A stretch of 40,797 nt of DNA from NCBI GenBank assembly GCA_031263485.1, contig JAISFS010000337.1, positions 1-40,797 on the forward strand. Direction: 5' to 3'. Numbering within the stretch: the first letter of the stretch is position 1; each line of letters begins with the position of its first letter. Positions 1-8,853 of the stretch are shown piece after piece. Under the pieces are notes generated by a model. It did not search any database. It saw nothing but the letters and a program-made list of their open reading frames with translations, and was not told where the DNA came from. A program made the translations under genes and the position numbers. The stretch is from Deltaproteobacteria bacterium (GTDB taxonomy: Bacteria; Desulfobacterota; Desulfarculia; Adiutricales; Adiutricaceae).

Positions 1-119
1 GACGTAAGACGTAAGACGTAAGACGTAAGACGTAAGACGTAAGACGTAAGACGTAAGACGTAAGACGTACGACGTAAGACGTAAGACGTAAGACGTAAGA
101 CGTAAGACGTAAGACGTAA
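1..119. repeat. 17-copy tandem heptanucleotide repeat (GACGTAA)
   Basis: Seventeen head-to-tail copies of the 7-nt unit GACGTAA fill the first 119 bases. All are identical except the tenth (64-70), which reads GACGTAC. The array runs into the window edge, so its true length is unknown. Seven is not a multiple of three, so a reading frame through it would shift at every unit, and I see no gene in it. Each unit carries the palindromic core ACGT. Confidence 0.97.
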
Positions 120-429
120 GCCGGTCAAGCGTCCGGGGAACGGTTATGGTGACCGTATAGCCGGGTCGGCCGGGATGTCTGACCGGCGCTCCGGGGCGCT
201 CCCCGGGCGGCTGAAGGCATGGACTTTTCGCGGATCCGATAGCCGCCGACGGACGTGCGTCGCCGAACGCTTACGGCCGGCCATCCGCATGAACTGCGGC
301 GGAAGGCACGGGGCGGAGGACGGAAAAAGGGCCCCGGCATTGCTCCCGGGGCCCTATCGGATTCTCCGGGCCCCTGAGGGACCGGAAAGCCGCGGCCTTG
401 GAGGCCGCGGACCTGGATCAGGTCAAGGC
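120..429. other. non-coding stretch with two hairpins after the porin gene
   Basis: No credible gene lies here. The stretch holds the porin terminator (324-354) and a second perfect stem-loop at 390-410 (9-bp stem CCGCGGCCT, 3-nt loop) 20 bases after the porin stop codon. The second hairpin has no T-run and may protect the mRNA 3' end or pause polymerase before the true terminator. Confidence 0.6.
324..354 (-). terminator. rho-independent terminator of the porin gene
   Basis: Read on the minus strand, a 9-bp perfect stem (GGGCCCCGG at 329-337 pairing with 346-354) with an 8-nt loop is followed by five T residues (AAAAA at 324-328 on the plus strand). It lies about 75 nt past the porin stop codon and points the same way. 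Confidence 0.85.
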
Positions 430-1827
430 TCAGAAGCTGAACATGAGCTCGTTGCCCCAGCCCCAGATGGTCCTGTCAAGCCCGGAACCGGATCTGCCGT
501 TGCCGTAACGGTCCTGGTAGTAGCTGCCCGAATCGAAGAAGGCCGCGTTGGTGCTCCATGTGAGGTTGTCCAGGAGCTTCACGGCGAGTCCCAGGTTGAC
601 CTCGGTGCCCAGGGTCTTGGAGACGCTTCTGCCGTTGGCCAGTGTGTAGCCGCCGGTCTTGCGGAAATGCCCGAGCCCGTAGGTCAGGGAGACCCAGTCG
701 TTGAGCCTCTGCTTGCCCATGAGAGCCAGGGCCCAGTGTCCGGGGGTGCCGTTGCCCTCGAGTCCCATGGAGCCCGCGGGCTGGTCGCCGTAGGCCTTGT
801 AGAAGATGAGGAAGGGATAGAAGGCGGTGCCGGGGTCGACCAGATCCTTGGTGTCGATACGGTTGGCGAGGTCCCCCTCGGAGCGGTTCGCGCCGTTGAA
901 CCACCATCCGGCCAAGGTGGCGTCGCCGGGGCCGTAATCCAGGTTGAGGTCCATGTAGGCGCCTGCTCCGGTCACCTTCGACTTGGTGCGGGGGTCGAGC
1001 GCGGCCGCGGAGCCGGGGGCGTAGGAACGCTTGCCCCATGCGAACTTCGCCTCGGCGTGGAAGGTGAGCTTGGACTGCTCGCCCACGTCGAAGGACTGCG
1101 CGAAGGCCGGGTTCACGGACACGAACTTCAGGCTGTCGCGACCGTCGGCGGCGCGGCCGGTCTTGTCGTTGTCGTACTGGAGGGCGATGGATGCCCCGCC
1201 GGTGTCCCATGTCCAGTAAGGCTCGACGGAGAAGCGGTCGTAGTCGGCGTCCCTGACCGGGGCGAAGGCCTGCGGCGGGGTGGTATCCCTCTTCACGTAG
1301 AAGGCCTTCACGCCGAAGTTGTCGGTGTGCCAGCGGTACATGGCGCCGTCCATGTCGGAGTCCATGTCGAAGATGTAGAACTGGGTGCCCATGCCGTAGC
1401 TGGGGGTCCAGCCGAGGGTCTGGAGGCCGGAGGAATCGATGTCGGAGCTGACGCGGCCGATCGAGAAGTCGCCGATTCCGGTGCGCGCGATCCCGTAGAA
1501 GTACTCGGAACGGAGCGTCCTGTCCTCGGCGCGCCTGCTGCCCCACCTGGCCGAACCGGGACCCTGTGCCCGCCAGCGGATCTCGACCGACTCGTTGGGC
1601 TTGAACGACACGTTGAGCCTCAGGCGGCTCTCGGCCCAGCTGTCGGAGCGGCTGGCGTGGCGGCCGTTGGCGTCTGCGGACTGTGAGAAGTACTTGTCGA
1701 AGAACCAGCTGCGGAGCCTCAGGTGCCCGTCGAAAGTGACGGGGGACTCGGCGGACGATGTCCCGGCGCCGCAGAGGATGAGTGCCGCCGCGAGCGGAAG
1801 CCCCAGAAGGAATTTGAACGAACGCAT
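430..1827 (-). CDS. outer-membrane beta-barrel porin
   Basis: A 465-residue exported protein. Residues 1-27 form a signal peptide (MRSF, hydrophobic run, then a likely cut after SSA). The mature part alternates short polar and aromatic strands (YWTWD, WALALMG, WGWGNELMFSF) and ends in Phe, the usual C-terminal signal for the BAM outer-membrane insertion machinery. Length and style fit the large general or specific porins, similar in feel to OprD-like and desulfovibrio-type trimeric porins, so it probably forms a passive channel for small polar solutes; substrate cannot be read from sequence. The ATG at 1827 has an AGGAG about 8 nt upstream. It is monocistronic: its own promoter lies at 1917-1946 and a terminator at 324-354. 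No other frame in this block looks like protein. Confidence 0.85.
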   Translation of the reverse strand: MRSFKFLLGLPLAAALILCGAGTSSAESPVTFDGHLRLRSWFFDKYFSQSADANGRHASRSDSWAESRLRLNVSFKPNESVEIRWRAQGPGSARWGSRRAEDRTLRSEYFYGIARTGIGDFSIGRVSSDIDSSGLQTLGWTPSYGMGTQFYIFDMDSDMDGAMYRWHTDNFGVKAFYVKRDTTPPQAFAPVRDADYDRFSVEPYWTWDTGGASIALQYDNDKTGRAADGRDSLKFVSVNPAFAQSFDVGEQSKLTFHAEAKFAWGKRSYAPGSAAALDPRTKSKVTGAGAYMDLNLDYGPGDATLAGWWFNGANRSEGDLANRIDTKDLVDPGTAFYPFLIFYKAYGDQPAGSMGLEGNGTPGHWALALMGKQRLNDWVSLTYGLGHFRKTGGYTLANGRSVSKTLGTEVNLGLAVKLLDNLTWSTNAAFFDSGSYYQDRYGNGRSGSGLDRTIWGWGNELMFSF

Positions 1828-1916
1828 CTCTTTCTCCTTGCTTGATGCTTGCCTTGATTGCCCATGTCGTGCGGCGGGGCGGAACGTGACGGATCACGCC
1901 CGCTTCGAACGTTGAC

Positions 1917-1946
1917 TTTATACATCCGCGCGCGCGCGCGTGTCAT
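1917..1946 (-). promoter_or_regulatory. sigma-70-type porin promoter with an alternating CG spacer
   Basis: On the minus strand, ATGACA (1946-1941, five of six matches to TTGACA) is followed by an 18-nt spacer and TATAAA (1922-1917, five of six to TATAAT). The predicted start near 1910 leaves a leader of about 80 nt before the porin ATG. The spacer begins with seven perfect CG dinucleotides (1940-1927), an alternating purine-pyrimidine tract. No other well-placed promoter is visible upstream of the porin gene. Confidence 0.6.
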
Positions 1947-2876
1947 TGACATGCGCTGATTAAACATAAAAAATTTTCCTTTCGCCGCATGCGGCTATGA
2001 TGAACCAATGAATTTTCGGACGGTATCGCCAATCATCTTGAAAGGCAAGGGTTAATAAGCAGCGAGCCGTCATCGCGCCAGGGTCGGCGATCGGACGGGA
2101 AAGGCCGTGTTTTTGCGAAATAAAGGCGTGATGCGGAAAAAAATCGCGGTCGGACGGCCTTGAGGCGGCTAATGCGGACGTTCGGAAGGTTTGGACACGC
2201 TGCGGCGGGAAAGGGGCATGGTGCGGGGTGAAGGAAATGGAGGGAATACGTATGGCAGGACGTGAGGTTGACCTAATGCGATGAAGCCAGGAATCCGGGA
2301 TGCGCGAACAAGCGGACGTGTGGACTCGGCGATTCCGGAAACGATCGTTTCTGAAGGAATGGAGAACGGCGTGACCGAACGCTTGTCAGGACGATCATTT
2401 CATTTTGCGCCGATAAAATTTGAGTATAGGAAAAATATTTTTTAAATTTTGGGGTCGATGCGCAAATATGAAAATCTGTTTTGAGGAATCAAGTGGCTTT
2501 TGATGAAATGCCGCCGACCGGCGTTTCGGCGTTCCGAACGGTACCCAGGCACCTGCATGACATCGGCCATTCCCGGCATCGGCATTTCAAGGGCTCGGAA
2601 CATTTCCGGGCGGCATTCCCGCGCTTCATGGCATTCTGGCATCCTGGCATCCTGGCATCCTGCATCCTGGCATCCGGCCCTTCAGGCTCGCTTCAAGGTG
2701 GCCGTCAAACGGGAAGCGCGAAAATCATGCCGCAACCGGGAGATGCCCCGCTCGCCGACCGTGAGCGGGGACGCTTGAGACCGCTCAGGCGGGCCGGGGC
2801 AACCGCACGGGGCGCGAAGGCCGCTGGCGGCACCGGCGGTCAGGATCGCGGTGGCGGAGCCGAAGGCTGACCGCAG
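1947..2876. other. non-coding stretch with an AT-rich island
   Basis: Together with the porin leader this is about 1.1 kb without a credible gene. An AT-rich island lies at about 2395-2480, including AAAAATATTTTTTAAATTTT, in sharp contrast to the GC-rich surroundings; it could hold promoters or a protein-binding site, but no clean -35/-10 pair directs a gene. At 2637-2675 short direct repeats of CATCCTGG occur. The open frames over 2481-2870 lack a ribosome binding site and protein character. Confidence 0.5.
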
Positions 2877-2915
2877 AAAAAAAAAAGCCCGGCCCGCGGG
2901 GCGGGGCCGGGTTTT
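2877..2915 (-). terminator. rho-independent terminator of the icd-aconitase unit
   Basis: On the minus strand an 8-bp perfect GC stem (CCCGGCCC at 2888-2895 pairing with 2904-2911, 8-nt loop) is followed by a run of ten T residues (A run at 2877-2886 on the plus strand). It sits about 70 nt after the aconitase stop codon. On the plus strand the same hairpin is followed by TTTT, so it may also stop opposing transcription. Confidence 0.88.
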
Positions 2916-2985
2916 CGGTTATGGGCGTCTGCGGGATCGGGCGGTCGGGGCAGGCTTCTGCCGGAAGGTCTGCGGCGCGGTCCCC

Positions 2986-4920
2986 CTACTGCCGCGACCG
3001 GCCGGCCAGGGCCAGAAGACCGCCGGCCAGGAGCATCTCCACCTGCCTTTCGGAGGCGTCCACCCTCACCTCGAACTCCCTCATCGCGGTGGCGTCCAGG
3101 ATGGCGAAGTGCGCCCCGGCCTTCACCTTGGAGCGGAGGCCCTCTACCCTCAGGGTATGCCCCTGGAGAAGCCAGCGGCGGTCCTTGGGGTCCGCGAAGA
3201 CCAGGGGCAGGAGCCCGAAATTGCAGAGGTTGGCCTGGTGGATGCGGGCGAAGCTCTCGGCTATCACGCCGGTGAGCCCCAGGTAGCGCGGGCACAATGC
3301 CGCGTGCTCCCGGCTGGAGCCCTGTCCGTAGTTGGCGCCTCCCGTGACGAAGCCCGCGCCCGACTCCTTCTGGCGGAGGTGGAAGTCCGGCTCGATGTTG
3401 GAGAAGATATAGCGGGAGATGGCGGGGATGTTGGACCTGAGCGCCAGGATGTGGGCCCCCGCCGGGAGGATGTCGTCGGTCGTCACGTTGTCGCCCAGGG
3501 CGAGCATGACCGGGGCCTCCACCGAGTCCGCGAGCGGACCGAAGAGGGGGAGGGGCGCTATCGAGGGGCCCCGGACGATCTCGACGTCCGGCGCTTCCGC
3601 TTCCGGCGCCGGCTGCACGAACATGGAGTCGTCTATGTGGAACAGATCCGGGATCTCAACCGCCGGAGGGTCGCCCAGTTCGCGGGGATCGGAGATCTCG
3701 CCCGCCAGGGCGCTCGCGGCGGCCGTCTCCGGGCTCACCAGGTAGAGCCCGGCGGAAGGCGTGCCGGAGCGGCCGGGGAAGTTGCGGTTGCTCGTCCGGA
3801 GCGAGATCCCGTCCGTGCGGGGGGCCTGGCCCACGCCGTTGCAGAAGCCGCAGGCGGCCTCCACGATGCGCGCCCCGCTCGCGATGAGGTCGGCCAGCGC
3901 GCCTCGGCGGGCCAGCTCCCAGTAGACCTGGCGCGAGCCAGGGGCCACGATGAGCGAGACCCGCGGGGGCACGGTCTTCCCCTTGAGGATGACGGCCGCG
4001 GTCATGAGGTCCCGGAAGGACGAGTTGGTGCAGGAGCCTATCGCCACCTGGTCGACCTTGACGCCCTTGAGCCCGCTTACCGGCTTCACGTTGTCCGGGG
4101 AGTGGGGGGCCGCCGCCAGGGGGACCACCTCGCCCAGGTCGATCGCGATCTCCGAGGAGTACTCGGCCTCAGGGTCGGCGGCAAGCGGCTTCCAGTCGCC
4201 CTCGCGCCCCTGGCGAGCGAAGAACTCGCGGGTCCTCCCGTCGGACGGGAAGACGGCGGTGAAGGCCCCCGTCTCGATGCTCATGTTGGCGATGACGGCC
4301 CGTTCGGTCAGGGACAGCCCGTCCAGGGCCTCCCCCCGGAATTCCAGCACGTGCCCGCGCCCCCCGGATACGGTGAGGCGCCTCAGGATCTCAAGGGCCA
4401 CGTCCTTGGCGGTGCTCCAGGGCCTCAGCCGGCCGGTGAGGGTCACCGCCATGATCCTGGGCATGTTCAGGAAAAACGGGCTTCCGCCCATCGCGACCGC
4501 CACGTCCAGCCCGCCCGCGCCGATGGAGAGGGCCCCCACGGCCCCTCCGGTCGTGGTGTGGCTGTCGGCGCCCAGAAGCGTCTCGCCGGGCGAGCTGAAG
4601 CGTTCGAGGTTCAGCTGGTGGCAGATGCCGTTCCCGACCTTCGAGAACACCATCCCGAACCTGGAGGCCGCGGTCCTCAGAAACGCGTGGTCGTCGGCGT
4701 TGTGGGAGGTCACCTGGAGGATGTTGTGGTCGGCGTAGATGACCGACCTCTTCGTCCTCGCCCTGGGCTTGCCCAGGGCCTCGAACTGCAGGACGGACAT
4801 CTGGCCCGTGGCGTCGTGGGCCAGGGTCTGGTCGATCCTGATCCCTATCTCCGCTCCGGGCTTCATCTCGCCTGAGACGAGGTGCTCGCTTATGATCTTC
4901 TCGGTCAAGGTGCTGGGCAT
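2986..4920 (-). CDS. aconitate hydratase (aconitase)
   Basis: A 644-residue cytoplasmic iron-sulfur enzyme that interconverts citrate and isocitrate through cis-aconitate in the TCA cycle. The N-terminal catalytic half carries ADSHTTTGGAVGAL (about 118-131), GSCTNSS with Cys297, and CGFCNG with Cys357 and Cys360, the three cysteines expected to hold the 4Fe-4S cluster. SNRNFPGRSG (about 377-386) and, in the C-terminal swivel domain, YGQGSSREHAAL are further substrate-site signatures. The length matches the roughly 640-residue aconitase subgroup found in deltaproteobacteria and relatives rather than the 890-residue AcnA or 860-residue AcnB of enterobacteria. The reading frame stays open far upstream because of GC bias; ATG at 4920 is chosen for its CAGGAA site and because homology begins there (MPSTLTEKI). 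It follows icd by 182 nt on the same strand, so the two probably form one transcription unit. Confidence 0.92.
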   Translation of the reverse strand: MPSTLTEKIISEHLVSGEMKPGAEIGIRIDQTLAHDATGQMSVLQFEALGKPRARTKRSVIYADHNILQVTSHNADDHAFLRTAASRFGMVFSKVGNGICHQLNLERFSSPGETLLGADSHTTTGGAVGALSIGAGGLDVAVAMGGSPFFLNMPRIMAVTLTGRLRPWSTAKDVALEILRRLTVSGGRGHVLEFRGEALDGLSLTERAVIANMSIETGAFTAVFPSDGRTREFFARQGREGDWKPLAADPEAEYSSEIAIDLGEVVPLAAAPHSPDNVKPVSGLKGVKVDQVAIGSCTNSSFRDLMTAAVILKGKTVPPRVSLIVAPGSRQVYWELARRGALADLIASGARIVEAACGFCNGVGQAPRTDGISLRTSNRNFPGRSGTPSAGLYLVSPETAAASALAGEISDPRELGDPPAVEIPDLFHIDDSMFVQPAPEAEAPDVEIVRGPSIAPLPLFGPLADSVEAPVMLALGDNVTTDDILPAGAHILALRSNIPAISRYIFSNIEPDFHLRQKESGAGFVTGGANYGQGSSREHAALCPRYLGLTGVIAESFARIHQANLCNFGLLPLVFADPKDRRWLLQGHTLRVEGLRSKVKAGAHFAILDATAMREFEVRVDASERQVEMLLAGGLLALAGRSRQ

Positions 4921-4969
4921 GGCAAGTTCCTGGCGATAAGTGGCCCCCGTGAAGGGCATGCGGGCCTCG

Positions 4970-4995
4970 GAGGCCTCGGAGGCCTCCGAGGCCTC
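4970..4995. repeat. 26-nt perfect palindrome between icd and the aconitase gene
   Basis: The 26 bases are identical to their reverse complement and consist of overlapping GAGGCCTC blocks. They lie 50 nt upstream of the aconitase ATG, within the 182-nt spacer after icd. As RNA this would fold into a strong GC hairpin between the two cistrons; as DNA it could be a dimeric protein site. Further CTCCGG-type short repeats follow to about 5040. Confidence 0.85.
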
Positions 4996-5102
4996 TCCGG
5001 GTGCGCCTCGGCGGTCTCCGGGGCCTCCGGAGGTTTCCGGGGCCGCCCCGGATGGCCGTGAAGGCGCGCCGCGGGGCCACAAGGGCTTCCCGGGCGAGCC
5101 GG

Positions 5103-6287
<1,185 letters not shown>

Positions 6288-6488
6288 ACGGGTTCCGTGC
6301 CGGGCCGCGGGGCGTGGCCCCCGGTCGGCGGGCTGGGGTTGAAGGTTCGGGGACCGGCGTCGGCCGGGGGCCCGGGGGAAGGCCCGCCGCGCGGGGGCGG
6401 CGTGACCGGGGCGCGGCTCGCGCGCGGGCTTTCCGGGTATGGCCGGCGGGGCCCGGGGCGGCGGGGTCAGGCGATGGCGTCGAAGGCG

Positions 6489-7247
6489 TCAGGACGCCGC
6501 CATGACCAGGAAAAGGAGCGCGGCTATCTCCGTAAGCTCCACGCTCGCGCCCAGGAGGTCCCCGGTGATCCCGCCCAAGGTCCTGTTCCACACGAAGACC
6601 AGGCCCAGGCTCCACACGAGGGTGAACGCGGCGGCGGCGAGGCAGGGGAGGCCGAAGGCGGCCGCGGCGACGACCGAGAAAACCGCGCCGTACACGAACT
6701 CCCTTCTGCCGGCGTTGTCCACCATGGGGAGGCTCAGGCCCCCCTCGCGGCGGACATACGCGCACATGACCGCGGCGACGGTGGCGGACCAGCGGCCCAT
6801 GACTGGGAAGAGGATCAGCGCCGCCGGGAGCATGGGGGACCGGTTCTGGATGAGTGTCCCCACGAGCACGGTCTTGAGGAGGACGTCCAGGAGTATCGCG
6901 AGCACCCCGAAGGTGCCCTGGTGGGGGTCCTTCATGATCCTGAGCTTGTCCTCGCGGGTCCGGTGCGAGAGGAGAGCGTCCATGGTGTCGGCAAGCCCGT
7001 CCAGGTGGAAGCCGCGGGTCACTATCACGTGGAGGGTCACGAGCGCTATGGCCGCGACCGGGGCGGGCACCCCCGTCGCCGCGAGGGCGAAGCAGGCGAG
7101 GAACTGCAGGAGGCCCAGGACGAGCCCCACGGGGGGGAACATCGACGCGAAGCGGCCGAAGTCGTCGGCGGTGAAGCGCTCGTCCTTGTCAAGCGGGAGG
7201 ATGGTCAGGAACGCCAGGACGTTCACGAAAAGGCGCAAGGTCTTCAT
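6489..7247 (-). CDS. cobS: adenosylcobinamide-GDP ribazoletransferase (cobalamin synthase)
   Basis: A 252-residue integral inner-membrane enzyme that joins adenosylcobinamide-GDP to alpha-ribazole (or its phosphate), the last assembly stage of adenosylcobalamin. Family marks are LTILPLDKDERF near the N-terminus, FPPVGLVLGL, the metal-binding RGFHLDGLADTMDALLS motif and the following DPHQGTFGVLAILLD. Several hydrophobic segments run to the C-terminus. The length is normal for CobS. The open frame extends 14 codons further, but ATG at 7247 is preceded by AGGAGGTGGA at ideal spacing, which fixes the start. No other cob or cbi gene lies in the window, so cobS stands alone here. Confidence 0.93.
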   Translation of the reverse strand: MKTLRLFVNVLAFLTILPLDKDERFTADDFGRFASMFPPVGLVLGLLQFLACFALAATGVPAPVAAIALVTLHVIVTRGFHLDGLADTMDALLSHRTREDKLRIMKDPHQGTFGVLAILLDVLLKTVLVGTLIQNRSPMLPAALILFPVMGRWSATVAAVMCAYVRREGGLSLPMVDNAGRREFVYGAVFSVVAAAAFGLPCLAAAAFTLVWSLGLVFVWNRTLGGITGDLLGASVELTEIAALLFLVMAAS

Positions 7248-7850
7248 GGCTCCACCTCCTCCCTGGCGTCCGGCGGGGCAGGCCCGCATGGGCGGTCCTA
7301 GCCCCCTCCTGCGGGCTGGGGCCGCTCGGAGCCCAATTTATATCATTTTTGTGAGGCTTTGGACAGGCGCCTCGCCTTCCGGCGCGGCAGGCCGGACGCC
7401 GACCGTCCCCCGCGGAGGCCGGCCGGGGGCCGCCCGGGGAGGAAAACGCCGGAAAGTCAAATCCGGCGCGATGCGGGCCGAGCCCGCGCGCGGACGGGGC
7501 TTGGCGACCGATCGTTGCCGGGCGGGGACGGCGGTCCCGAATCCGGGCGCGAAGGGCGGACGGCGTCTGGTCGCTCTAGGCCGGCCGCTCGGGGGCGGGA
7601 CGCCGGCGGTCAGGTCCCGGGCTCCGGGAGCCGGGGGGCGCGTACAAATAGCCCTTGAATTCCCCGGGGCGATATAGTATGAGATTTCCGAAGCCCCCGG
7701 AGGAGAATGCCGCATCGACCATGACGGATTTTCGGGGGCCTCTTGCCTGCCGCCGCGGCCTTGCCGACCAGAAGGCCGGGCCGGGCGTCGAAGGCGCCCG
7801 GTCGTCCCGCCGGGGAGCGGCATCGGCCGAATCAACCACTGGAGGTCAGT
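7248..7850. other. divergent intergenic region between cobS and the GcvH-like gene
   Basis: About 600 nt without a credible gene. A minus-strand TATAAA at 7342-7337, 90 nt ahead of cobS, is a possible -10 with only a weak -35 (about CTGTCC, 18 nt away). On the plus strand TTGAAT (7655-7660) and TATAGT/TATGAG (7673-7683) make an AT-rich promoter-like patch some 170 nt before the GcvH-like start. A 7-bp stem pairs GCCCCCG near 7693 with CGGGGGC near 7735 in that leader. I see neither a glycine nor a cobalamin riboswitch. Confidence 0.4.
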
Positions 7851-8336
7851 GTGGACGATCAAACGCTGAGATTTTCATCGGATCACCTCTGGGTGAAGCT
7901 CGAGGAGGACAACTGCGCCGTAATCGGCATCACCGAGGAACCCCTGAAGCTCATCCAGGACTTCAACTTGATAAAGTTCCCCGACGAGGGCACGGAGCTG
8001 TCCAAGGACGAGATCCTGGGCAGCATCCTGCAGGACAAGAAGAGCCTGTTCCAGCTGATCTGCCCGCTCTCCGGGGAGGTGCTGAACGTCAACGACGACA
8101 TCGAGGACGCCCCGGACGTCCTTCTGGAGGACAATTACGAGGAGGGCTGGCTCGTCCGCCTTCTGCTCCACGCGCCCGAGGAGCTGGACGAGCTCCTGAC
8201 CCGCGAGGAGTACGAGGATTTCGTGAGCGACGAGGACGACGATTACGACGAGGACGATGAGGAAGACGATGAGGAAGACGAGGACGATGAGGAAGACGAG
8301 GACGGCTATTACGACGAGGACGACGACGATTATTGA
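7851..8336 (+). CDS. GcvH-like lipoyl-domain protein with hyperacidic C-terminal tail
   Basis: A 161-residue protein. Residues 5-120 resemble glycine cleavage system H protein: SSDHLWVKLEEDNCAVIGIT at the start, then GSILQDKKSLFQLICPLSGEV. Aligning the conserved P-x-S-G-E turn places Lys64 exactly where H proteins carry the lipoylated lysine, eight residues before the proline. The tail from about 124 is nearly all Asp and Glu with a few Tyr and ends in DDDDY; the DNA there has an 18-nt-like repeat of GAGGACGATGAGGAAGAC. H proteins normally end soon after the domain. No gcvT, gcvP or lipoate ligase gene is nearby, so a role in glycine cleavage cannot be assumed; it might carry lipoate for another pathway or be a non-lipoylated scaffold. 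GTG at 7851 is chosen because TGGAGG precedes it by 5 nt and the domain begins there. Confidence 0.8.
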   Translation: MDDQTLRFSSDHLWVKLEEDNCAVIGITEEPLKLIQDFNLIKFPDEGTELSKDEILGSILQDKKSLFQLICPLSGEVLNVNDDIEDAPDVLLEDNYEEGWLVRLLLHAPEELDELLTREEYEDFVSDEDDDYDEDDEEDDEEDEDDEEDEDGYYDEDDDDY

Positions 8337-8853
8337 GCCTGCGGCCCAGCGGGTCCCCCCTCCGTCCGTTCGGGGGTCCTCCCCGCGCCTTTCGGGGGCA
8401 TGCCTGCCGTTTCGCCTTGACGGGCAAGCCTCCGCGAGGCATCGCGGCCGGGCGGCCTGAAGGGGCCGTCCGGCGGATCGGATCTCGCTCCGGACCGGTC
8501 GGGCGCGGGCCGGGTCCTCCTGCTTCCCGATCGATGTCCATTCCCGTCGATGTCCCGTAGCCGTCCGAACAGGCGGCCTGCTGGACGCGGCAAGCCCGAG
8601 ACCGCCTCGGAAACGCGAACGCCCGCGGAAAAGCCGGAGCCCCGCTCCGGCTTTTCCGCGGGCGTTTTTCTCAGGCGGACTGGTTTTCGGCTGCGCGGAA
8701 CTCGGCGTCCCGCCGGGGAGCGAGGGTGACGGGGGCCGGAACGGCTCGGCGCCATTCCGGCGCAGGTTCAGTCCGTCCCGAGACGATTTGAAGGTTCCGC
8801 GGCGCCGCGAGGCTTGGCTGGCCCGGAGCCGCGGACGGTCAGAGGCGCGGCAG
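8337..8853. other. convergent intergenic region with a very long terminator hairpin
   Basis: This 517-nt stretch separates the converging GcvH-like and nitroreductase genes. It holds the 21-bp-stem terminator at 8619-8669. Apart from that hairpin I see no gene, small ORF with a ribosome binding site, or repeat. Confidence 0.55.
8619..8669 (+). terminator. rho-independent terminator with a 21-bp perfect stem
   Basis: The arm at 8619-8639 pairs perfectly over 21 bp with 8645-8665 around a 5-nt loop, and TTTTT closes the structure at 8665-8669. It lies about 280 nt after the GcvH-like stop codon on the same strand. On the opposite strand the T content after the hairpin is low, so it acts mainly on plus-strand transcripts. 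Confidence 0.88.

Noticed and set aside
175..1686. Plus-strand open frame of 503 codons across the porin gene
   Set aside because: It is antisense to a gene with signal peptide, barrel pattern, ribosome binding site, promoter and terminator; its protein is Gly/Val/Glu-rich without motifs.
2481..2870. Small plus-strand gene after the AT-rich island
   Set aside because: Two overlapping frames with no ribosome binding site; the sequence is His/Pro/Ser-rich and includes the CATCCTGG repeats.
7248..7400. Cobalamin riboswitch ahead of cobS
   Set aside because: The leader from the possible -10 is only about 85 nt and I find no B12-box-like sequence.
7680..7850. Glycine riboswitch ahead of the GcvH-like gene
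   Set aside because: The leader lacks the paired aptamer signature; only a simple 7-bp stem is seen.
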